The notes under the pieces were generated by a model. That model did not search any database, had not been told where the DNA came from, and saw nothing but the letters and a program-made list of their open reading frames with translations. This document shows, piece after piece, positions 1-11,218 of a stretch of DNA of 64,000 bases. Every line of letters begins with the position of its first letter. The first letter of the stretch is position 1. Both the position numbers and the translations under genes were made by a program. Origin of the DNA: Erythrophleum ivorense (lineage: Eukaryota; Streptophyta; Magnoliopsida; Fabales; Fabaceae); assembly GCA_026724425.1 (NCBI GenBank), contig JAIUCV010000004.1:9868001-9932000 (forward strand). The letters are read 5' to 3'.

Positions 1-1118
1 ATAACTACATATCTAAATATTAGCACTCAGCCTATAAACAATCAAAAAGTATTTAGTTTAGTACTTATAATTACCTAATATATATATATATATATATAAT
101 AAAATAATATATATATATATACACATTAGCAAATAAATAAATTAGGCACCTTAGAAATTATGTTTAGGTGGAAAATAAGGTTTATCTAATTTTAAGATTT
201 TCTTAAGCTTAAAAATTATCTCGAGAAGCATAAGATGTTGAAGGAAATTTCTTCAATTTTTATATGATAAAATATTTTTTTTTTGCATCTCATTTTAGAC
301 TCAGTAAGAGAAATATTAGCACCCATTTCATTTCTTTCTTTTTTCTTCCTTTGTCTTTTTTTTTTCTTCTTGTTTCTTTTTCTTTTTCTTCCTTTTTTTC
401 CCCATTTTCTCCCTTCTTCTTCTCTTTTCTTTTGCTTTAGCTCGATACCTTTTTATCCTTTCATCTTCATGTGTCTTCCTCCTTCATGACCATTGTTGTT
501 GTTGTTTTGCCATTGTGATGCCTCCATTAAGTGCCAATTTGTTTCCCTCAAAGCCTCCTTTCATTCGTTTGTTATGTGAGGATTTGCAGGAGTGGTTGAA
601 AGTTTGCTATATCAGAACGCGGTGAGCTTCTATGTCATCTACTCCCATTTTCTTTCATACTTGTTACTAATTTCTCTTATTCTTGTCTATCCCCTCTCAT
701 TTTTTGGTTCATTCCATCTTTAACAAGATTAAAAAATGTTGCAACCTCTCATCCCTCTAAGTTGGCCAAAATAAGCTCAAGGTTGGGGTTTACTTATAAG
801 AATCTTCCAATTGTTTTATCTATACATTAATCTTCAATTTTTGGCCCCTTGAGTTAATCTTTAAGTTCAATTCTTAGATTAGTAACTAGATAGGAAGACT
901 AAGTTCATAGTTAATTGTAGGAATGAAGAATAAGATTATAAAGTTGGGCTTCTAGTAAATTAGCTATTATAATATATGTTAAGAATTGCTAGTTTGAGTC
1001 TACATAATAATTTAGTGCATTATGGAAATTGTTAGGAAGCTCTACAAATACCAACATTGAAAGAAGTTAGTCTTATGTAGAGGAACAAGTGCCACTGTAA
1101 TGTTCAACACCATTGATG
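1..1118. other. AT-rich intergenic DNA, no gene recognised
   Basis: The stretch is AT-rich with a (TA)n tract near 79-120 and a long pyrimidine-rich run at about 318-485. The open frame across that run is only low-complexity Phe/Leu/Pro translation. I see no splice-supported gene and no recognisable protein motif here. The last five bases before the next element, AGTAG at 1119-1123, are the left target duplication of the long solo LTR that follows. Confidence 0.6.
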
Positions 1119-1189
1119 AGTAGCGTAACATCCAAGATTTTAGAATTTTTCTATGTCCTTCCGCTATAGCTAGGATCCTTGATTGTAAT

Positions 1190-1232
1190 GTCCCACATCG
1201 GGTAGAAAGACCTTAGGCTAAGGCCTTATAAG
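1190..1232 (+). promoter_or_regulatory. snRNA-type USE plus TATA motif pair
   Basis: GTCCCACATCG at 1190-1200 matches the plant snRNA upstream sequence element consensus RTCCCACATCG exactly. A TATA-like TTATAAG starts at 1226, 25 bases further on. Known plant snRNA promoters put these about 23-24 bases apart for Pol III and about 33-34 for Pol II, so the spacing is nearer the Pol III type. No snRNA follows; the pair lies inside the first TRIM repeat and may act as the element's own promoter. Confidence 0.45.
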
Positions 1233-1418
1233 TGGAAGTCTCCCTCTTGACAGCACACTTTTATGGGACAAAACCTTAGACCTAGATTGTTGGTTGAGGC
1301 AAGGTGTCTAATAGGGGACAATACTGTCGAGGGCTCTATGGGGAATTGGTATCAAAGCTGGCCTAACTGTGTGTGCACCTCATGGACAAAGTGGCCCCAA
1401 ATTAGATGAATTGTAATG

Positions 1419-1460
1419 TCTCACATCAAGTAGGATGACCCTAGGTTAAGGCCTTATAAG
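1419..1460 (+). promoter_or_regulatory. Second, decayed USE plus TATA pair
   Basis: The second TRIM repeat has GTCTCACATCA at 1419-1429 and TTATAAG at 1454-1460. The USE differs from consensus at two places, one a C-to-T and one a G-to-A, as expected from cytosine deamination. Spacing is 24 bases. Confidence 0.35.
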
Positions 1461-1642
1461 TGGGAGTAAGACTCTCCCTTTCAATGGCGCGCTTTTGTGG
1501 GACAAAATCTCAGACCTAGATCGCCAGTTGAGGCAAGGTATCTAATCAAGGACAATACCATTGAGAGCTTTGTGGGAAAAATGTAACATCCAAGGTTTCA
1601 AAATTTTTCTAAATCTTCCCACTATAGCCAGGATCCCTATTA

Positions 1643-1835
1643 GCTATAGCGAGGGTGCCAGTTCGCTACAACGAAGGTGTCAATTCACTATAATGAGGAT
1701 GCAGTCTACTATAGTGAGTTTGTGTCTCTTATAAAATCTGGAGAGTTTCTTGCAATAGCCACAACTGTGGCAAGAACAGTGGAACCTGGAACTGATAAGT
1801 TCTCGCTATAGTGATAAGTTTCTTGCTGTAACGAG
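1643..1835 (+). repeat. Array of CGCTATAGCG-type palindromes (LTR copy A)
   Basis: Variants of one palindromic motif recur: GCTATAGCGAG (1643), TTCGCTACAACGAAG (1662), TTCACTATAATGAG (1684), CTACTATAGTGAG (1706), CTCGCTATAGTGA (1802) and CTTGCTGTAACGAG (1822). Most changes are C-to-T or G-to-A. The four upstream copies are about 22 bases apart. A better preserved array of the same motif lies in the unrelated solo LTR at 44367-44566. Confidence 0.65.
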
Positions 1836-3040
1836 ACTTGTTTCGGAAAAAATGTGAAAAATAGAATTTTGCTTCTTAAAGAACCCAGAAGCTTCTCCTT
1901 TCTTCTAACCAACATTTCATTTTCTTAAGACCAAGGGAGTGCTCATCTAAGAAGGGGGCACAAAGGAGGAGGAAGGGAGAAGGAAGGAAACCAAGGAAAA
2001 GGTGAGAGAAACTAGAGATTTTCATGGCTTTCCTTCTTGAAATCTTGTCTTCTCTCTTTGTTCTCTCTTTTTATGGTTTTGGTGGATGACTTGGTTCTAT
2101 TTTAAGCTTGGTTCAGAGGAGAGAGAGTAGAAATTCAAAGCGAAAGTTAAGGAAAAGGGAAACACTCTTGAAGAAGGCTTGAATTCAAGGTAGATATCTA
2201 TGTATTTTGGCTTCTTCTTCTTTGCTTCTTGTGTATATTGGTTCTGCCAACTTGAGAGATAGTAAAAGGAAGGAAGTTTTGACCTAGAACTAGTGAGAAA
2301 CCATTGATTTAGAGTATGGGAGATTGGGAAATGCAAATAAAGTGAAAGAAAAATCATTGAACTTCAAGATAGGAAAGTGAGGGTCTCCTAAACACTTTGT
2401 AAATTCTATGTTGATTTATGAATTTCCTAGCCTAAGTGTTTGTTTAAGTTTCTAAAACCTCTAAGAAGCCTTCCAAGTACCTCTCCCTTCAAGAAAAAAC
2501 TTAGAAGCCATAGGTTGAAATTTTGGTCAATAGGTTCCATAATGTAGCCTTAGAAGCAATATGGACCTAGGCTCTTGGAATTGAGTATATGATGATTTCA
2601 AGGAGTCTAAATGGAACCAAAAGATCTAGATATAAGGAGGAAATGGAACCAAGAACTTAAATTATGATAGTTGCTTCATTAGGCCATTAATGGAGCTAAT
2701 ATGAGACAAATGAACAAAGTGTGCTTCTTTAGTGTGTGTCTAATGCTTTGACTTGTTTCAAGGGAGTGATTGAGTGTTATTTATTGTGCTTAGGATAAGG
2801 AAATCAAGCCCTATCTAGTTGTGGGTGTGTAGCCGACAAAGGAAGGAATAGTCAAAATTAAAACTTAAAATTCCACTAACATAGCTCTTCACTCTATTCT
2901 AGTTTGCATTCTTGGATGTGTATGTGTCATTGTATGCTTGTATGTGTGCATTTGTATCTTAAAACATGCCACATGATGTTATGATATTGCATTGGTACTA
3001 ATATGCTTTCTTGAATGTTATTGATTATGAAAGTTGCTCA

Positions 3041-3226
3041 TAAGGGTGAGGTGATGCCAAAAGTTCCTTGCTATGGGTAAGGTGATACCAAAAGTCTCTA
3101 AACATAAGTGAGACAAGGCCAAAAGTCTTATGAATAGGTGAGGCCAAGTTACAAGCCCCTAGACCAAGGGTGAGGCAAAACCAAAAGTTCTAAAAATAAG
3201 GTGAGGCTAGACCAAAAGTTCTTAGA
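3041..3226 (+). repeat. GTGAGG...CCAAAAGT minisatellite in copy A
   Basis: About five degenerate units of 30-40 bases follow the pattern GGTGAGGC-n-CCAAAAGTYCCTAG. The same block sits at the same relative place in copies B (9423-9603), C (19040-19213) and D (22205-22394, reverse strand), so it belongs to the LTR family. The repeated GGTGAG resembles splice donors, but no coding exon is attached. Confidence 0.7.
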
Positions 3227-4793
3227 GCTCATTCTTGACCTTGATATGATTTTGTGGCATGGAAGTGTTGATTTGAATGCTTATGGTTACATTAGAATGC
3301 ATTCTTGTGCTTTTTGACATGTTACATGCCTTGATTGCTTACTTGAGTAAATGTATGAGCTATTAAGATTCCAAGAGTCTCACCCCCTTCCCTCTCCCAT
3401 CTCACCATATATAGGTGGTGTTCAAGATATAAAGATGGAGGCCAAGGAGCTTAAAGAGCTAATTCATGACACTTGTGGAGTTTCGTGTAGTTTTTGATAG
3501 AAAAATAATGTCAAAATGTTTATGTACTAGTTATTTTTTAGGCGTAAAGTGCAAAAGTATGTATGGATAATGTATGAACCAAGTTTGAGACCAAATCAAT
3601 GTCAACGTAAGAATTGGACATTTGATGGCTTGTATATGGTAGTGAATTCCTATATGTGGCATGGTGAAATTGAAATGCATGATAAATTAGACCACTTTGG
3701 CAGTTCATATAGGATGTATTCTTACTTTAAAACTTGCTAAAAAGGTGCTAGAACAAGAAAAAGGCTATTTGGAACTATATTGACTATTTTATGCTACTAA
3801 ACTTGCCAAATTCAAAAGTTATGCCAAGATTTGATCAAATGACTTCTTCTTGGTCTAAAATTTGGCATTCTTACAGGTCTTATCTAGAGCTTTTTGAGAA
3901 GTTAAAGTGTATATTATTTGAAACTCTAGAGAATTTTTGGTGAATTTTTAAATTTGGCAAAAAATTTTCAATTTGACAGTCCTACTGTACAAATGGTCAA
4001 TAGTTTCACCTCTATTACTCGTAGGTTAAATGATGTCCAATGGTTATAAAATTTTATAGAGAGAAATTAAAAATTCACAGTGACCTATACCAACTAAAAG
4101 CACCTCAATTAGAGGTTTGTAGAGGGAGAATTAATTTTTTAAAATTTCATATTAGTATCAAGGACTATTTCATCAGTTTTTGGGGTCTAAAGGCTTTTGA
4201 ACTAGTCTAGACCTATTTTTTTCTCTCTAGTTAACATCTGTAACTTTTCAAATTGGTATAGTTTTCCTAAATTGGATTTTTGTGAAATTAGTTATGAATT
4301 TTTGAAGTTCATATCAGTAAATTGTATCAGAAACGTTGGGCAGTCTGACCTTTCAATTTTTTTTATTGTCAAACATGGTCCAAATGATGTTATTATGGCT
4401 TGGAATTATTTTTATTATGAAGTTAATATCCAGAGCTTTCGAGAAAGCTATGGTTTACTTGACTTCAATTTTTCTATAATTAATTATGATTTTCTAAAGT
4501 TGGTGCCAAAAATTTGAATTCTGGATTCGTGAGAAAAATGTAATTTTTTTAGTTTTTAGCTTTAAATCTGTGGTTTATCGATTGTTTTATGATATGTATG
4601 AGTTGTATGGATGGAGCATAAGTAGAGAATACTATTAATGGGTCTACAAGAGTCCATGAGGCAAAATATGAATGTTTAAATCCCGATGTAACGTAATAAA
4701 ATGCTATGGTTTTATTCATTTTCTTTGGAATTACATAAAATCAAGCCTTAGTGAAGGTTAAATGAGACAAATACATTATGGTGTTACAAGTAG

Positions 4794-7368
4794 ATAACAA
4801 ATTACAATATGTTTTATAGGTTTCTACATTACTTGTAAGCTTATGGTAATGGTAGTTTAATTTTTGATTCAATCAATTGGCACGTGATCTTAGTGGAATT
4901 GGCTTCTAATTGCATGCTCTTTATATGATTGGCTTAATAATATGATATAATGGGTTGAAGAATGATTTATTACTATGTACTAACATAATTGTGGTAAGTA
5001 TTTTTAATGTTATATGATGTGTTATTCGACAAAATAAAGTGATGCAGATTAACGAGGATAGAGGAAATGAGAATGATTATGTAGAAATGATTATGCTAGC
5101 AAATTAGAAATGATATTATGTTGATATATGGATTAAAAGTATGTCTTCACATCCTGAATCTTATATTTATCATACCTTCCTTTAAACTTAACTAATTGTA
5201 GCTATAGTCTTTAAGACCGATTGACCCATTTCAAAAATTTAATACTCCGTATTGTAGATACAATTAAATAATTAATTCATTATCTACTTAATTATTTACT
5301 TACTTGTCTCCATTTAGCACTAAATCCCTCATTTAATTACTCCAATAAAAGTATATTAACTTAATTATTACTAGCATACTACATGTAATATTTTTCTTTT
5401 TTTAGGCATATGCCACTTAATTCTTATAGTAAGATGGGAATCTATAATGGGATCCTATAGTTGTTAGTGGGGATAATGGCTTAGGTGCACCTAGATGTGT
5501 GAGAGGAGGCTTGTGTGGAAAAGGAGCTACTTGTTAAGTGTAGCCATCCATGAATGGATAAAGAGCTACTAATGAGGTATAGCTACCCCTAGGGATACGT
5601 GCCATGACATGCTAGAGGTAGGCGAAAAAAGAGCTACCCATTATATATAGCTACTTGTGATAGGGTGAAGAGCTACAATAAGGTGTAGCCCCCACCAACG
5701 ATAATGGAATCGATTCTCTCATATGATTAGCATGTTTAAAGACTTAATTCTTTAAAGACTACTTTATGCATATGCTTTGAATGATAAGTAAATTTAGTTA
5801 TTTAATTATTTTAGTTGACTTCTGCATCACTTTAGTTCCTACCTTAATTATAATTAATTATCATCATTATTCCAAAATATTTGTTTAAAAAATTGGCTTA
5901 ATATAACTACCTATCTTCAATTACTGTAACCTATTATTTGCTTGTTGAGTTTTTAACTCATTCCTTAATTTTCAACATTTTTAATAGTGATGTTGGGTCC
6001 AACCCTCCTTCTTCATCTTAGTTCTAAAGGCATTAAAGTGGTGAGTCCTGCATTTGAATTGAGATGGCGTATTTATTTTGTTATTGTTAAATTCCAATTT
6101 GTTGTAAAGTATTCTAAACATGGCTCCATTTGACATAGGCAGAAATTCCCTTCCATTTCTTAGTCATTTTAGTAGTTAGTGGTTAAGAGCAAAACTCTCT
6201 TTTGATGTTGTTATTGGACTCTAGTCATTTATAGAAATTTTGGAATGTCTAAATTTAAGGAGATACTTTATCAAAATTTTTACAAAAATTTGAGAATATT
6301 TATATAAATTTATAAATATAATGTAATCAATTTAGATGTAATAATGTCATGTGTCGAACTATTAATAGACTCTCTTCCATTATGGGTTGTTGTGGTTAGG
6401 CTAATGGATGTGAACTTTACTCTTTTGGGGTGTGATAGTACTCTTTTGGTACTCAATCATAGAAACCATGTGGTGATATCTAGGGTTCACTATGGGCTAA
6501 TGGCACTATTATTAGCAACCAATGTTTTGCACAATCGTATAATAAACAAAGTCCATATGCCAAAATCTCCTAGATAATTTATTTTGCAATAAAATTCCTC
6601 AATTGAAAACATGACATTTCATAGGCATAAAACATTTAAGTGATACTATAAAAATATTTTGAGGCAGACTTATCACCTTTCGAATTTTTGAAAATAACAC
6701 TTAGTTGCCATGTCAATTGATATTCATTTTGATAACACAGTACATATGGCATATTGTAATTTGGAAGATCTAATATTACTTATAATATACATAAGAGGCA
6801 CTACCTAGAATGCTTATTCCAATAGTCTTGTAGAATACAAATAAAAAATAAAGAAAGTAAAAATGAAAAAGAAAGTTAAAAAATGTATCATGCTTTGTAA
6901 TATACTCATAATGCTTGCAGAACGGCATTTAATTCATCCTATATTGAACTATCATCAATTCCTTCAAACAAAAAAGGTCAAAGACATTCCTAGAAACAAT
7001 TACAATAATACTTATAAATTTAAGAAACAAGTACACCCTTCTTCTTACATTCCTAAACACAATTATCAAGCTGCTCTATCCTAGAGTAATTTCTACTTTG
7101 ATGTTAACTACCATCCAGTTCATTGGTCAAATCAACACTAACTTATTTAATATATTTCTTAATTAGTTGTTTTCCTAGTTTCATACCAGCCAAGATCATT
7201 TAATTTATCAACCTACTACATTGCAAAAGAATGTTAAAATTTATCTTATGAAATATGTCTTAAGGAATAAGAGTTAAGTGTGATTTCTGTAATACACCTA
7301 TTTAACTTTGATTAGTTTCAATGATCCACCTACTGAAAAACCTACTATCATAAGTTAAATGTAACAAA
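4794..7368. other. Spacer with an AGCTAC repeat cluster; possible old LTR remnant
   Basis: No gene is recognised. At 5521-5690 the words GAGCTAC and GTAGC recur about eight times in alternating order, separated by 15-35 bases. After a T-rich stretch, 5990-6080 holds a GC-richer block (GTGATGTTGGGTCCAACCC...). Both features resemble parts of long plant LTRs, but I could not find paired ends or target duplications. Two open frames of 73-77 codons (6344-6577, 6863-7084) have no recognisable motif. Confidence 0.4.
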
Positions 7369-7373
7369 GAGGA

Positions 7374-10300
7374 TGTAACATTCGGTCCCTCCGTAAACGT
7401 GAGAAACGCAATGTTTTGTTTCTCCGTAAACGTCATAAATAGGCCAGATACAAAAGGAAGTCCCCGAAATAGAAGGAATTGGGGCCAAATAAAATTATCA
7501 TAAAATTATAAATAATAAAAAATAAGGATTTGAGCCTTAAATTACCCAAAAATTAGGGTTGTAGTGATTCAAAAAATTTGCTGAAAGGCCAATGACATTT
7601 TTGTAAATATGGACACTTTTTGAAAAATCATAAAAGGGCTTTTTAAATGAAAGTTTTGAGTTCTCTGGGGTTCTTAGAGGCCTTGAAAATCATAGAAAGC
7701 CTTAGGACAGTTAAAGTCCATCCGGTATACGTTTTCTAATGGTGGTGAACCCAAACTTTTACCAGATTATTCGGGAAGGTTTTAGCTCCAAATTGAGTGA
7801 TTCCAAAGATATTTAATAAGATTGAGGACCTAAATTTTATGGTGGAAAATAATTTTCTCAAAAAGGAGCAAAAATAAGCCTCAAATGAATTAACCAAGAA
7901 TGAAGGACAAAAGTGGCATTTTTAAAAACCTTTTATGTATCTCTTTTTAATATATGAAGCATCCCCCTTCTCCTTCATCATAACAAACCTTTCATTCTAC
8001 CGAAACTAGAGAAGAGAGACACACTAGGAGAGAGCTCAAGGAGAGAGAAAAACCAAGAAGAAAATGTATGGAAATCAAGACTTTTTTAGTTCTCTCTTTA
8101 GAAACTCTTTTATCCTCCTTCCCACCTTCCTTTCTATAGTTTTGTTTGATGAAGTGGGGCTATTTTTGGGTCTGGTTTAGAGGGAGAAGAGTAGGAATTC
8201 AAGGAGGAGTTTATACCAAGTGAAAGAGGCTTTGAAGGAAACAAGAAACCAAGGTATTCCTTTTTATTTTGTTGCTTCTCCTTGCTTGCTTCCTCTATGG
8301 AATTTTCGTTCACCATAAGGCCCATTCCATAGGACATAAATTTTGACCATATTAAGGTAGAATTAAGGGTTATATAATGTGAGGATTAGGAAGATACAAA
8401 TGGAATTAATTAAGAAGCAAAAGAGAACTAAGAATGGGAAGTTAGGGATTCAAAGACATAGGCAAAAATCTGATTTTATCTAAGAGTTCCCAAGCCTATG
8501 TGAATATTTGTATGAGTTCCTAAGACCCCTAGAGAGCTTCCCACATGCACCTCTCATCCAAAAAAGCAAACAAATTGCAAGAAAAACTAATGAAATCTAA
8601 GTTGAAAAAGTGTAGTGCATTTGAAGGAATTGTAAAAACTGATTCAATCTATGAATTCCCTTGGCTATTTAAATGTTCCATTGAGCTTCCAAGACCTCTA
8701 AAAAGCCTCCCAAGTGACTCTCCCATCAAGGAAAAATTGAAAACCCCTTGAATCCCAAATGCTTCAATAATGTTAGCCTAGGATAGATGGAGGGGTTAAA
8801 GAATGTTTTAATTTATTCTAGCCTTGGTTTGGGACTTCATATGATGGTAGAAGGTGGGAAGAACCCTTGGAAAAAATTTAAAAGCCATGGATTGGGAGAT
8901 GAGGCAATAGCTTCCATAATGTGACCTCATAAAGCAACTTGTGTCTAGGCTTTTGTAAATGAATATGTAATGGCTCCAAGAACATTAAATGAGGTCAAAA
9001 GGCCTAGAAATGAGAAGGAAATGGAGCCAAGAACTTGAATCATGATGGTTGCTTTAATAGGTCATTTATGGAACCATTATGTGACTTATGGAACCAAGAT
9101 ATTCTTAAGTATAAGTTTAATGTCCTAGCTTGTTTCCAAAGTGTAATTAGCTTCCATATGATGTGTCTAGGCCAAGAGAAATGATCTCCACCTTCTTGGG
9201 TGTGCAAGGTCAAGGAAGAGGATTCAAGGCTTAAGGAAAAAGTGTGTAAATACAAGCAATGTAGCTCTCTCTTCCTTCTCTCATACATGGATATGTGCTT
9301 AGCTTGTCTTAAAATGTGCATATGTGTATTTTCAAGTTATAAAAAGTATGCTAGCATGATTTCATGATGACATATATTGTTCCTAAATGATGTTATGATA
9401 TTTATTTGGATTTGCTTGAGTATGGAGAGGCCAAGAACTCTTAGCCATGGTGAGGATGAGCCAAGAATCCTTAGAATTGGTTGAGACAAAGTAAAGAAGT
9501 CTCCCAAAATGAGATGGACTCCTAAGAGCAAGGTTGAGTCTAAAAATCTTTTAAAGAATGGATGAGGTAAGTCCAAAATCTATGAGAAAAAGGGTGAGGT
9601 CAATCCATCCACTTAACAAGCCCTTGGATGCCTTGTATGACTTATGCACATGTTAAGCTTGCTTTTTGAATGTTCATGTCATCTATTATATTCATGTATG
9701 CATTTTTAAGACTTTCTTTGCATATATTATGTGTGATTAAATGGGAAATGAGCTATTGAGATTCTTTGAATCTCATTCCCTCCTCTCCAATGATCTAATG
9801 GACCCAAAGAACAAGGCAATAGAGCCAACCACATGAGAGATGAAGAAATGACATTAAAATGTGGGAATTTTGTTACTTTAAGGCCATAAGAATGGCATAT
9901 ATTGTAATCCATAGTTGTACATGTTTTATGAAGTCATGAATATGTATAAATGTGTTGATGTATCATGTATAAGTGAAAAATTATGGCATGTGAATACTAT
10001 AATGTAAAATGAGCTTGTTATGTCAATGTAGCTTGTTGAATGATGTTATGAAAATGTACATAAGTATGGGTGAGATAGTCAAAATGAGAGGCATGAAGTT
10101 TAGAACCATTTGGGTAGATCACATAAGTCCTAATTATACTTTTAAACTTGCCCAAGAGGTGCCAAGCTCCAAGGAAATCAGTTTGGAAATTTTGGTATCT
10201 TATATGGAGTCAAAATTGACCAATTTAGAATCCTATATCGCTTTTTATCCAAATGAGCTCTTCTTGATCTAAGATTTGACATACAATTAAAGCTTGTTAA

Positions 10301-11213
10301 GAGCTTTTTGAAAAGCTAAAGAACATAATTTTCAGAGATCTACAAAATATTTGATAATTTTTTTGGTTTTGGTTATGTTAATGTTCACTCATGTCTGAAA
10401 ATGAAATTTGTCACACAGAGCTCAAATGATGTCCAATTGCTACAAAATTTTACACAGAGAAACTAGACATTCCCATGACTTATGTCAACTAGAAGCACCT
10501 TATTTGGATGTCTAGAGAGAGATATATGAATTTTCAAAAAATCTGTCTAGTATCAAGAACTCCAGCCGATCTCAGTTACTATTTGATTATGTTTCAAGGT
10601 CTGGAAGTACTTGAGATGGTCTAGAGTTATTTTTTCCCTTTAGCTAACATCTGCAACTTTCCAAATTGGTATCATTTGCATGGATTGGATTTTTGTAGAA
10701 TTAATTGGATATTTTTTAAAATTTGCTGCAGAATTCTATGACAGCACTAGTGGACAATCTGATCTCTGGACTTTTTTGAATGTCAAACGTCCTCTATGTT
10801 GGATATTATGATCTATAAATATTTTTAGTATGAAGTAGACATCTATAGATTTCCAGAATGGCTAAGAATGCATGATTTCAATTTTTCTAGAATTAGTTAT
10901 AATTGTTTAAAGTTGTGACAGAAAAGTGAAAAAATCTGGCCGAAAATAAATATATATATATTTCATGCTTTCCTTCGAGTTCTACAAGATGTAGACCACT
11001 TTTGATGATGTAAATGAGTTGTATTCATGTAATTAAATGTGATAATGTGATGTATGGTCTCACATGATTCACGTGACACCGAATGAAATTTTTATACACG
11101 ACACAACGCAAAAAAATGTATTATTTTTAATCCCTTTTCCTTACTCCTTCATGGGATTGATGATGTAAAGCATGGAAATGTTATGAAATAAGTTAAAAAT
11201 ATATGGTGTTATA
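7374..11213 (+). mobile_element. Long solo LTR, copy B
   Basis: A 3.84-kb LTR starts TGTAACATTCGG and ends GGTGTTATA, where the family end is GGTGTTACA. Flanks are GAGGA (7369-7373) and AAGGA (11214-11218), a 5-bp duplication with one change. It carries the family's leader, pyrimidine-rich block, minisatellite (9423-9603) and 3' section, and no internal region. It differs from A, C and D by a local tandem duplication: the block at 8476-8570 is repeated with changes at 8652-8745. Short open frames inside it carry no retroviral motif and look accidental. Confidence 0.8.
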
Positions 11214-11218
11214 AAGGA

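Larger units (their letters stand above)
1184..1578 (+). mobile_element. TRIM-like miniature LTR element inside copy A
   Basis: Two direct repeats of about 165 bp (1184-1345 and 1412-1578) both start TGTAATGTC and share blocks such as GGCCTTATAAGTGG, GGGACAAAA and GTTGAGGCAAGGT. The 66 bases between them begin TGGTATCAAAGC (1347), close to the initiator-Met tRNA primer binding site TGGTATCAGAGC. This is the layout of a terminal-repeat retrotransposon in miniature with no coding room. Flanks are odd: the first 59 bases of LTR copy A (1124-1182) recur immediately after the element at 1582-1640, so the event was not a simple 5-bp insertion. LTR ends are not a clean TG...CA, so the borders are approximate. 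Confidence 0.65.
1124..4788 (+). mobile_element. Long solo LTR, copy A
   Basis: This is a 3.67-kb LTR with no internal retrotransposon region. It starts CGTAACATCC (TG start decayed to CG) and ends GGTGTTACA. It is flanked by the exact 5-bp repeat AGTAG at 1119-1123 and 4789-4793. From about 1.9 kb to the end it aligns by eye with copies B, C and D: pyrimidine-rich leader, GTGAGG/CCAAAAGT minisatellite, a TATTGAGATTC-like block and the same 3' section. Its first 800 bases differ from the other copies: they hold a TRIM insertion and a CGCTATAGCG-type motif array. The ends and 5-bp duplication fit an LTR retrotransposon; the TGTAAC start and great length suggest Ty3/Gypsy, but no coding region is present to prove it. 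Confidence 0.82.

Noticed and set aside
283..489. Open frame of 68 codons, almost only Phe, Leu, Ser and Pro
   Set aside because: It is the translation of a pyrimidine-rich run; no domain, no conserved context.
1190..1460. snRNA gene downstream of the USE and TATA motifs
   Set aside because: No U1-U6 core sequence follows either motif pair; the motifs lie within repeats of a TRIM-like element.
3041..3226. CRISPR-like array
   Set aside because: Units are degenerate, contiguous and shared by all copies of a plant LTR; there are no constant repeats with unique spacers.
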